Positions 27,527 through 35,002 of a stretch of 35,002 nucleotides of DNA are shown in pieces (positions within the stretch are counted from its first letter, which is position 1; every line of letters starts with the position of its first letter). The notes under the pieces were generated by a model, which saw only the letters and a list, made by a program, of their open reading frames with translations, was not told the DNA's origin and did no database searches. The stretch is from Gemmatimonadota bacterium. Lineage in GTDB: Bacteria; Gemmatimonadota; Gemmatimonadetes; Gemmatimonadales; GWC2-71-9. The stretch is taken from the NCBI GenBank assembly GCA_024641735.1, contig JAHECN010000012.1, forward strand, positions 1 through 35,002, read 5' to 3'. The position numbers were made by a program, and so were the translations under genes.

Positions 27527-28683
27527 TTGCGCCGCTCGCCGCCCAATCCAATCCCGACCTCGAGGCCTCCAGGCGTCGACTCGAGCAGATCCGCCAAGAG
27601 CGGGAACAACTCCAGCAGCAGCAGCGGCGGATCAGCGGCCAAGTGAGCGATGTCGGCGCTGCGCTCCGCAATATCGAACGCCAACGCGACGCCACAACCC
27701 GCCTCGTCGGTGAAATCGAACGGCAGATCGGGGGACTCGGCTCCGAACTCGAACGCTCCGCCGCGGAGATGACCCTTGCGCAGGACAACCTTGCCGACCG
27801 CAAGGCAGTGTTGCGCCGCCGACTCGCCGACATCTACAAGCGCGGACCGCTCTACACCTTCCAAGTGCTGCTGGCCGCCGAGACCTTCAGCGATTTGCTG
27901 ACACGGTACAAGTATCTCTATCTGACCTCGCGCCAGGACCGCGCGTTGGTGTCAGACGTTGAGCGACTGACGGCGAGTGTGCGCGGGAAGCGGGACGAGC
28001 TCCTGGGGATCCAGACCGAGCTGGACCGACGCCGTTCGGAGCGCGAGGCCGAACTCGAGCGCTTCGCCAATCTGGCGGACGAGCGGCAATCGCAATTGCG
28101 AAACCTGCAGCGCACCTCAGCCCAGACCCAACAACGGCTCACGACGCTCGAACGGGACGAAGCACGCGTCAACGACCTGCTCGCCTCACTGGAACGGGCG
28201 CGACGGACGGCCGAAGCCAACCGCACAGCGCGCCCCGGAACGGCCACGCCGCCGAGTGCCGGCAAGACGCTCTCGACCGCGGACCTCGGCAAGCTCGAGT
28301 GGCCCGTCGAGGGCGACATTCTCTTTGAATTCGGGCGGGATACGCTGAAGAGCGGGGCCGTGGTCCGCAATCAGGGGATCGGAATCGGCGCCCCGGTCGG
28401 CACGTCGGTTAAGGCCGTGGAGGCGGGAACCGCTGTCCTCGTTCGCCGTCTCTCCACCTACGGACTCTCCGTCTTCGTGCAACATGGGGATGGCTATTAC
28501 TCACTGTACATGCAATTGCAGAGTGCGTCGGTCACCGAGGGACAACAGGTGACGCGCGGACAGGCGATTGGAACGGTGGGCGGCGCCAATTCGGATCACG
28601 GCCCCCACCTCTACTTCGAAATCCGGGGCGATCAGCAGATCGCGCTGGACCCGCTCGTCTGGCTTCGTCGGCGCAGCAAGTAG
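27421..28683 (+). CDS. EnvC-like murein hydrolase activator (coiled coil + degenerate LytM/M23 domain)
   Basis: Signal peptide ...RRVHLLSFLFSLLSVAPLAAQ, long coiled coil LEQIREQ-type region, C-terminal LytM fold ending HLYFEIRGDQQIALDPLVWL; downstream of ftsEX. Alternative GTG start at 27463. Confidence 0.88.
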   Translation: MREERGGRREANGRVGWRPPLRRVHLLSFLFSLLSVAPLAAQSNPDLEASRRRLEQIRQEREQLQQQQRRISGQVSDVGAALRNIERQRDATTRLVGEIERQIGGLGSELERSAAEMTLAQDNLADRKAVLRRRLADIYKRGPLYTFQVLLAAETFSDLLTRYKYLYLTSRQDRALVSDVERLTASVRGKRDELLGIQTELDRRRSEREAELERFANLADERQSQLRNLQRTSAQTQQRLTTLERDEARVNDLLASLERARRTAEANRTARPGTATPPSAGKTLSTADLGKLEWPVEGDILFEFGRDTLKSGAVVRNQGIGIGAPVGTSVKAVEAGTAVLVRRLSTYGLSVFVQHGDGYYSLYMQLQSASVTEGQQVTRGQAIGTVGGANSDHGPHLYFEIRGDQQIALDPLVWLRRRSK

Positions 28684-28701
28684 CCGCCTGAAGTTCGCGG
28701 G

Positions 28702-30126
28702 TCAGGCCGCGCAGCCGATCCGGTCAACGTCCTGTCCCTTCCCATCCACCAAGCCCGCCTCGACCCGAGCGAAGAGATCCTCGGGCCGATGCACCCCGGG
28801 ATGCGGATAGACGGCGACGCCGGCGGTCAGGCGGCAGCGTGCCCCCGACTCCATATCGGCAAGCCCAGAGGCTTCGAGACGCGTACGAATCCGCCGGACC
28901 GTATCGCGTGCTCCCTCTAGGTCAGTCTCCGGGAGGAGCAGCAGAAATTCTTCGCCCCCGTAGCGCGCCACGAAGTCCGGCGCACGGATCTCGCGCTGCA
29001 GCAATCGTCCGAGTTCGGCCAGCAGGCGATGCCCGCCGTCGCGACCCAACTGATCATTCAGCTGGCGCATCCCATCAACATCGAGGAGGACCAGGGAAAA
29101 CTGCACGTCATAGCGACGCGCACGATCGAATTCCTCACGAATGCGGCGATCGAGCGCGTCGAGCGTGCCGCACCCGGTGAGCGGGTCCACATTCGAGGTG
29201 ATCGCCTGCCGCCGCACGATTGCACTGCGTCGTTCCTCCGTCTCCAGGAGCCGCGTGGTGGCCTCAACGGCGAGCTCGGCGAAGGCGACCTGAGCGGGAG
29301 TCAGGATGGCTTCATGGCGATGGGTGCGGAGCACGATGCTCCCGACGCTGCGACCGAGCGAACGGAGCGGGATCGCCGCAGTGCTCACGAGCTGTACACT
29401 CGGCGAGAGCACACCCGCCCGACCGGCGTGAATTCGAAAGAGCGGGCTCTTGCTCACATCCCCGAGGTGACAGGTCACGCCAGCAGCCGCGGCGGCAGTG
29501 GCTTCCGGCCAGCGCTCCAGTTCCACATCGGCGTCGCGCACCTTCGGTTGGTCGGTGGCAGCCACCAGTCGGCCGGTCGCGGCTTCGGGGTGATGCAGGA
29601 GACAGCTGACCGACGGGAGATCGAGAGCACGACTCAGTCCGTGGATCAGCGCATGAAGCATGTCTTCACGGTACAACTCGGCCGAGACGGCTTGCATCAC
29701 CTCGAAGAGGTGAAGGTCCCGACCGCGCCCCGGCTGACCACTGCCCCGCGGGGCGGCAAGCCGCGCTCGCAGTCGGGCGACGAGTTGGCGAGATTCCATG
29801 GGCAACAGGATCGCTTCGTCCGCCCCCGCCTCGGCGGCACGGACCAGGTCGAGCGGATCGTCACTCGCGATGAGCAGGACGATCTGGGCGCTGCTGCGGC
29901 GGGACGCCGCCAGCGCATCGACCATCGCGCGGGTCCCGATGCTGACCGGTCGGCAGGTTGCGATCACAAGGGCAGGAGATTCATCAGGCAATTCGCGCAG
30001 GTCTTCCATCTCGGACACCTGAAAGCCGGCGCGCACCAACTCACCCTCGAGTCCAATCGGCCGGTCATCCGGCTCGCCGACGAGAATCACGAGTGGACGC
30101 CCGACCGCACTTCGGGACGGGGTCAC
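28702..30126 (-). CDS. Degenerate receiver - GAF-like - GGDEF diguanylate cyclase
   Basis: From GTG 30126: VTPSRSAVGRPLVILVGEPDDRP...; GGDEF domain NVDPLTGCGTLDALDRRI...RAPDFVARYGGEEFLLLLPETD with RxxD I-site. Confidence 0.88.
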   Translation of the reverse strand: MTPSRSAVGRPLVILVGEPDDRPIGLEGELVRAGFQVSEMEDLRELPDESPALVIATCRPVSIGTRAMVDALAASRRSSAQIVLLIASDDPLDLVRAAEAGADEAILLPMESRQLVARLRARLAAPRGSGQPGRGRDLHLFEVMQAVSAELYREDMLHALIHGLSRALDLPSVSCLLHHPEAATGRLVAATDQPKVRDADVELERWPEATAAAAAGVTCHLGDVSKSPLFRIHAGRAGVLSPSVQLVSTAAIPLRSLGRSVGSIVLRTHRHEAILTPAQVAFAELAVEATTRLLETEERRSAIVRRQAITSNVDPLTGCGTLDALDRRIREEFDRARRYDVQFSLVLLDVDGMRQLNDQLGRDGGHRLLAELGRLLQREIRAPDFVARYGGEEFLLLLPETDLEGARDTVRRIRTRLEASGLADMESGARCRLTAGVAVYPHPGVHRPEDLFARVEAGLVDGKGQDVDRIGCAA

Positions 30127-30130
30127 TCCA

Positions 30131-31066
30131 ATGGGAGGAAGCGAATCGATGCGCAAGACGTCAGACACGGAACCTCGGGCCAAGAAGGGGGCCGCGGACG
30201 CCGCTGTCCCAGGAGAATTGCTGGGCGCGCACGTCTCGACCGCGGGAGGCCCCCCCACCGCCCTGGGCCGCGGAGCGGCCATCGGAGCAACGGCACTCCA
30301 GCTCTTCACCAAGACCCCGAACATGTGGCGGGAGCCGGTCGTGACGCGGGAGATCGCGGACGCCTTTCGGCGGGCGCGAGAGGAGCATCCTGTTGGCGCC
30401 ATTGTTTCGCACGATTCGTACCTGATCAACTTGGCCTCCCCCGACGACGCCCTACGGGCCAAGTCCAGACAGGCATTTGAGGGGGAACTCACGCGTTCCC
30501 AAGCACTTGGCCTCGATGGGATCGTCTCCCACCCGGGAAATTTCATCGACGAGCACGACGCCGGACTGGAGCGGAATGCGGCAGCTCTCACGGAGGCACT
30601 CCGGGCTGTCCCTGGCACGGTGATGGTCTACCTGGAGACGACGGCCGGCACCGGGACCGTCCTTGGCCGGACCTTTGAGGAGCTGAGGGACCTTCGGGAT
30701 CTTGTCGGGGAAGAGGTCCGATCCCGGGTGGGATTCTGCGCGGACACCTGTCACCTCTTCAGCGCGGGGTACGACCTCGTGGGGGACTTCGACGGTGTCT
30801 GGGAGGCGTGGGACCGGATCATCGGCCTGGAACACCTTCGATGCCTTCACCTGAATGACTCGAAAACGCCCTTTGCGTCCAAGAAGGACCGACATGAACT
30901 CCTCGGAGAAGGTTCTCTCGGGACGGAGCCGTTTCGCCGGATCATGACCGATCCACGTTTCGTTGCCATTCCGAAGCTACTCGAGACCCCGAAGGGCGAC
31001 GCCGACGAGGTGACCAACGATCTCCGAATGCTCGCCCTGCTGCGCAGTTTTGGCACCCCGAATTGA
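30131..31066 (+). CDS. nfo: Deoxyribonuclease IV (endonuclease IV)
   Basis: LLGAHVSTAGG, GIVSHPGNF, YLETTAGTGTVLG, FCADTCHLFSAGYD, LHLNDSKTPFASKKDRHELLGEGSLG. ATG 30131 or 30149. Confidence 0.93.
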   Translation: MGGSESMRKTSDTEPRAKKGAADAAVPGELLGAHVSTAGGPPTALGRGAAIGATALQLFTKTPNMWREPVVTREIADAFRRAREEHPVGAIVSHDSYLINLASPDDALRAKSRQAFEGELTRSQALGLDGIVSHPGNFIDEHDAGLERNAAALTEALRAVPGTVMVYLETTAGTGTVLGRTFEELRDLRDLVGEEVRSRVGFCADTCHLFSAGYDLVGDFDGVWEAWDRIIGLEHLRCLHLNDSKTPFASKKDRHELLGEGSLGTEPFRRIMTDPRFVAIPKLLETPKGDADEVTNDLRMLALLRSFGTPN

Positions 31067-31098
31067 CCCCGGGCCCCTGTCCCCGGCATCTTCGGAGG

Positions 31099-31698
31099 AT
31101 GCGATTCCCATTGTTCGTCATCCTCGCGGTCGCGGTGCGTCCCTCCGTGCTCGAGGCTCAGCTGACTGCGCGCCTCAGCGCCGGGGCCACGATGGGGACC
31201 TCCTTGGTGGCCGACGCGATCCTCTATGACGACGTGGTCGCCCTCAAGACGTCGGTCGCACCCACGATCGCGATTGGCCTTGGCTACCCGATCTCGGCAA
31301 CCCACAAATTGTTGGGTGAACTCCGCATCGCCTCCGCGACGCTGACCGGCAGTGGCAGCGCCGGCGCAAATGACCTCGGCGCGCTTCGGACGATCGAGTT
31401 CTCGGTGATGGCAGAGGGTCCCCTCCCCTACCACCTGCGATTCCAGGTCGGTGGCGGCGCGATCAAGTATTCGCCCGCACGCGCAGCAGGTGCCTTCCTC
31501 GACGACGCACCGATCAAACCGATGGTCACGGCGGGGCTCGCCTGGACCAAGAGTTTGCGCCCCGGCCTCGAACTGCAGGTGGGTGGTCGTTGGGGACTCC
31601 ACGAATTCACCACCAAGACGCTCGAGCGTCGCGGCTACTCGCTGGCGCAGCGGGTCCATCGCCTCGGGATCACCCTCGGCGTGGAGCGTGCCTGGTGA
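31099..31698 (+). CDS. Predicted small outer-membrane beta-barrel protein
   Basis: Signal peptide MRFPLFVILAVAVRPSVLEAQ; alternating beta-strand pattern; terminal aromatic ...LGVERAW. Confidence 0.55.
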   Translation: MRFPLFVILAVAVRPSVLEAQLTARLSAGATMGTSLVADAILYDDVVALKTSVAPTIAIGLGYPISATHKLLGELRIASATLTGSGSAGANDLGALRTIEFSVMAEGPLPYHLRFQVGGGAIKYSPARAAGAFLDDAPIKPMVTAGLAWTKSLRPGLELQVGGRWGLHEFTTKTLERRGYSLAQRVHRLGITLGVERAW

Positions 31699-32342
31699 AG
31701 GGCCGACTCGCGTGCCTCATCAGCCTGGTTGCCGTCACCGCCTGCGCCGACATCGTGCCCCCGGCACAACGCGAAGGCTACGAGTATCGTCAGATCCTCG
31801 GCACCGACACATTGTCGTTCAAATGGGATCCAAGTCTGCTCCCCGTGAAGATCTGGATCGCGGACGACTCTCCCCTGCGTTCCCATTTGATCACGGCGAT
31901 CAGCCGATGGGAGCAGGCGTTCGTCTACGGAGAGTTCCGCGCCACGTTGGTAAGCGACTCGAGCCGTGCAGACATCATCGTCCGCAACGCGCCGCCGACC
32001 AGTGGCGCAGGGCTGCGGCTTGCTGCGTTTGCGAGTCAGTGTCTCGGCGAGACCACCTACCAGTTGGGCAGCGCGCCGAAGACCCTCCAACTGCCATGGC
32101 GTGTCCATGTGTGGCCCGCATCGAATCCCAATGCCACCGGCATTCAGGATTGCTACCGCATCACGGTGACGCACGAGCTCGGACACGCGCTGGGTATCAT
32201 CAACGCCAATCACGCGGGCGCACTGCCAACCGATGTGATGTACCGTGACCCGGTTGCTGATGGATTGAGTGAACGTGATCGCAACACGATTGAGCGGCTA
32301 TACCATAGCCGAACGACTTTGACGGCCGTGCCCCGGCCATGA
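31695..32342 (+). CDS. Metzincin/matrixin-like zinc metalloprotease, predicted lipoprotein
   Basis: GTG 31695 (GTGA overlap); [17 protein letters not shown] lipobox; [27 protein letters not shown] (HExxH + Met-turn-like VMY). Confidence 0.8.
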   Translation: MKGRLACLISLVAVTACADIVPPAQREGYEYRQILGTDTLSFKWDPSLLPVKIWIADDSPLRSHLITAISRWEQAFVYGEFRATLVSDSSRADIIVRNAPPTSGAGLRLAAFASQCLGETTYQLGSAPKTLQLPWRVHVWPASNPNATGIQDCYRITVTHELGHALGIINANHAGALPTDVMYRDPVADGLSERDRNTIERLYHSRTTLTAVPRP

Positions 32343-32352
32343 TGGAGACCTG

Positions 32353-34212
32353 ATGAGCAGCAATGCCCCGTCGCTGGACACGACCGCACCTGCCTGGGTG
32401 CAGCACCCCCGCCTGCAAGCCTGGGTGGCCGAGATGGCCGCTCTGACCCAACCCGATCAGATCCAATGGTGCGACGGCTCCCAAGCCGAGTACGACGCGC
32501 TCTGTGAACAGATGGTGGCCGCCGGAACCTTCCGCCGCCTTGATCCGGTGAAGCGTCCGAACTCCTTCCTGGCACTCTCGGATCCCAACGACGTCGCACG
32601 GGTCGAGGACCGGACCTTCATCTGCAGCAAGCGGAAGGTGGATGCTGGGCCAACGAACAATTGGGTTGAGCCCCGCGAGATGCGCGAGAAACTGCGTGGT
32701 CTCTTTGCGGGGTCGATGCGTGGCCGGACGATGTACGTCGTGCCGTTTTCGATGGGGCCGATCGGTTCACCGCTCTCGCATATCGGCGTGGAGCTCTCCG
32801 ACTCACCGTACGTCGTCGTCAACATGCGGATCATGACGCGCATGGGACGCGCCGTCCTCGATTCCCTGGGACAAGGCGATTTCATTCCGTGCATGCATTC
32901 CGTCGGCGCGCCATTGGCAGCTGGCCAGAAGGATGTGGCGTGGCCGTGCAACGCGGAGCAGAAGTACATCGTGCACTTCCCGGAAGACCGTCAGATCTGG
33001 TCCTATGGCTCCGGCTACGGTGGGAACGCGCTGCTCGGCAAGAAGTGCTTCGCGTTGCGCATCGCCTCGGTCATGGGCCGGGACGACCATTGGATGGCCG
33101 AGCACACGCTGATTCTCGGTGTCGAAGATCCGAAGGGCGAGAAGACCTATGTCGCGGCCGGCTTTCCGAGCGCCTGCGGCAAGACCAACTTCGCGATGCT
33201 GATTCCCCCCGAAGGCTACGAGGGGTGGAAGGTCACGACGGTCGGTGATGACATCGCCTGGATTCGCGCCGGCGATGATGGTCGGCTCTGGGCGATCAAC
33301 CCCGAGGCCGGGTACTTCGGTGTGGCGCCCGGGACCTCCATGGCAACGAATCCCAACGCCATGCTCTCGTGTGCCTCGAACACCATTTTCACCAACGTCG
33401 CCTTGACCGAGGACAACGACGTCTGGTGGGAAGGGATGACGGACACGCCGCCAGCTCGTCTGACCGATTGGCGCGGCAATGCCTGGACGCCCGAGTCGAA
33501 GACACCGGCTGCCCACCCGAACGCCCGTTTTACCGCGCCAGCGTCGCAATGCCCCTCGATCGATTCGGCGTGGGAAGATCCCGCCGGTGTGCCGATCTCG
33601 GCCTTCATCTTCGGCGGTCGGCGGGCCACGACGGTCCCGTTGGTGCACCAGGCCTTCAATTGGAGCTTCGGCGTGTACCTCGGCGCGACGATCGGCTCGG
33701 AAACCACGGCAGCCGCTGCGGGCGCCACGGGCCAAGTGCGTCGCGATCCGTTCGCCATGCTGCCATTCTGTGGCTACCACATGGGCGACTACTTCAACCA
33801 CTGGTTGCAGATGGGTCGCGGGTTAAGCGATCCGCCGCGCATCTTCTGCGTGAATTGGTTCCGGAAGGACGCAAATGGGAAATTCGTCTGGCCGGGCTTC
33901 GGGCAGAATATGCGCGTGCTCGAATGGATCGTCGGCCGCGTGCGGGGACGGGCCGCCGGCATCGAATCGCCGATCGGCTGGATGCCACGCTACGAAGATC
34001 TCCGCTGGGACGGGCTCGACTTCTCGAAGGAGACCTTCCTCCAGTTGATGGACGTCGATCGCGAGCAGTGGAAGAGCGAGTTGTTGGGCCATCGCGACCT
34101 GTTCGAGAAGCTCTACGATCGTCTGCCACAGGAATTCATGGCGATGCGAGAGCTGATCCTCTCCGCGCTCTGGCGGAGTCCGGAGCATTGGAGTTTGGAG
34201 CCGGAAGCGTAG
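32353..34212 (+). CDS. pckG: Phosphoenolpyruvate carboxykinase (GTP)
   Basis: 619 aa; [84 protein letters not shown]. Confidence 0.97.
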   Translation: MSSNAPSLDTTAPAWVQHPRLQAWVAEMAALTQPDQIQWCDGSQAEYDALCEQMVAAGTFRRLDPVKRPNSFLALSDPNDVARVEDRTFICSKRKVDAGPTNNWVEPREMREKLRGLFAGSMRGRTMYVVPFSMGPIGSPLSHIGVELSDSPYVVVNMRIMTRMGRAVLDSLGQGDFIPCMHSVGAPLAAGQKDVAWPCNAEQKYIVHFPEDRQIWSYGSGYGGNALLGKKCFALRIASVMGRDDHWMAEHTLILGVEDPKGEKTYVAAGFPSACGKTNFAMLIPPEGYEGWKVTTVGDDIAWIRAGDDGRLWAINPEAGYFGVAPGTSMATNPNAMLSCASNTIFTNVALTEDNDVWWEGMTDTPPARLTDWRGNAWTPESKTPAAHPNARFTAPASQCPSIDSAWEDPAGVPISAFIFGGRRATTVPLVHQAFNWSFGVYLGATIGSETTAAAAGATGQVRRDPFAMLPFCGYHMGDYFNHWLQMGRGLSDPPRIFCVNWFRKDANGKFVWPGFGQNMRVLEWIVGRVRGRAAGIESPIGWMPRYEDLRWDGLDFSKETFLQLMDVDREQWKSELLGHRDLFEKLYDRLPQEFMAMRELILSALWRSPEHWSLEPEA

Positions 34213-34220
34213 ATGGTCGC

Positions 34221-34319
34221 GAGTCGTGAGTCGTTGGTCGTGGGAGGGTCAATGCGCATGCCGCGCGACGAGATCCACACTGCTGAGGTAGCCCGCTGAA
34301 AACTCACGACTCACGACTC
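34221..34319. repeat. Inverted repeat built of tandem heptamer GAGTCGT / ACGACTC
   Basis: gagtcgtgagtcgt (34221-34234) is an exact reverse complement of acgactcacgactc (34306-34319); 71-nt spacer. Confidence 0.85.
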
Positions 34320-35002
34320 ACCCCTCGCTTCCAAGTCATTCGCGATCCGCTCTGGGACAACATCCGCCTGGAGCCGATCGCCGCCGCCGCCATGGACACG
34401 CCTGCGGTCCAGCGGCTGCGTTACGTGCGCCAACTCGGCCACGCCTTCCTGGTCTACCCCGGCGCCACGCACTCTCGCTTCGAACATGCCCTCGGCGCCT
34501 ACCACCTCACGCGCCGCGCCCTCGGCACGCTGGATGAGCGTGGCGACCTTGATGGCATCCCCGAAGAGGATCGTCTTGCGGTCCGCCTCGCCGCCCTGCT
34601 CCATGACATCGGGCACTATCCCTTCTCACACGCATTGGAAGAGGCAGGATTCCCCTCCCACGAGGCGCTCGGCGTCGCACGACTCGGGCAGGGCGAATTG
34701 GGTGTACTGCTGCGATCGATCGGTGGTGACGCCTTCATCGCGCAGATTGCCGGCATCATTCAGGGGACCGGCGCCTCCGTGCTCGGCGGATTGGTCTCCG
34801 GGTCACTCGATCTCGACAAGATCGACTATCTCTCGCGGGACGCCAGACAATGTGGCGTGCCCTATGGGCAAGTCGATGTCGATCGCCTGCTCGCTTCGCT
34901 CTGCATCGTGACCGAAGCCGACGGGCGTCGGTCCGTCGGGGTGCACGAGAAGGGTGTCAGTGCGTTGGAGTCGCTGCTCTTCGCGAAGTATCAGATGTAT
35001 CG
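34296..35002 (+). CDS. HD-domain phosphohydrolase (dNTPase/SAMHD1-like), 3'-truncated; start uncertain
   Basis: Frame FQVIRDPLWDNIRLEPIAAAAMDTPAVQRLRYVRQLGHAFLVYPGATHSRFEHALGAYHL...LLHDIGHYPFSHALE. First in-frame ATG is 34392; homology-like sequence begins upstream, possible CTG at 34296. Confidence 0.8.
   Translation, partial: MKTHDSRLTPRFQVIRDPLWDNIRLEPIAAAAMDTPAVQRLRYVRQLGHAFLVYPGATHSRFEHALGAYHLTRRALGTLDERGDLDGIPEEDRLAVRLAALLHDIGHYPFSHALEEAGFPSHEALGVARLGQGELGVLLRSIGGDAFIAQIAGIIQGTGASVLGGLVSGSLDLDKIDYLSRDARQCGVPYGQVDVDRLLASLCIVTEADGRRSVGVHEKGVSALESLLFAKYQMY

Noticed and set aside
29029-30480. 483-aa plus-strand ORF
   Set aside because: Antisense to the GGDEF gene and out of frame with nfo; no motif.
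1-35002. CRISPR arrays, tRNA/rRNA genes, integrases/transposases, phage or defence genes
   Set aside because: None recognised: no spaced direct repeats, no tRNA-like cloverleaf in the short intergenic gaps, and every substantial region is accounted for by housekeeping-type genes.

Overview
35 kb high-GC bacterial chromosomal window, densely coding, mostly housekeeping genes. By gene content it may be a Gemmatimonadota-like didermic bacterium; this is inference only. Main blocks: (1) hisD plus a CDF cation transporter (-), divergent from a CorC/HlyC-type CBS protein-hisZ-hisG operon (+). (2) A seven-gene minus-strand operon: DUF58 / BatA-like vWA / mfd / PpiC lipoprotein / SurA-like / pdxA / GT2. 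(3) M28 peptidase and AhpD-like (+), EamA transporter (-), lepA (+). (4) A six-gene operon of touching or overlapping genes: GT9 / ROK / PfkB / STAS-HATPase / STAS-wHTH / Cys-Met PLP enzyme. (5) ftsE-ftsX-envC-like. (6) A GGDEF protein divergent from nfo. (7) A beta-barrel plus metzincin-like lipoprotein pair, GTP-type PEPCK, and a partial HD-domain protein. No tRNA, rRNA, CRISPR, transposase or prophage was recognised. The most unusual signal is non-coding. Four low-complexity GA/CT inverted repeats, with arms about 15-50 nt and unrelated loops, occupy gene boundaries almost flush with stop or start codons. One lies between two TATATT boxes placed 5-6 nt from divergent start codons (leaderless-like). 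Another runs into a reading frame, and its CT arm encodes the hydrophobic core of the EnvC-like signal peptide. A fifth inverted repeat, built of a GAGTCGT heptamer, abuts the N-terminus of the HD-domain gene.
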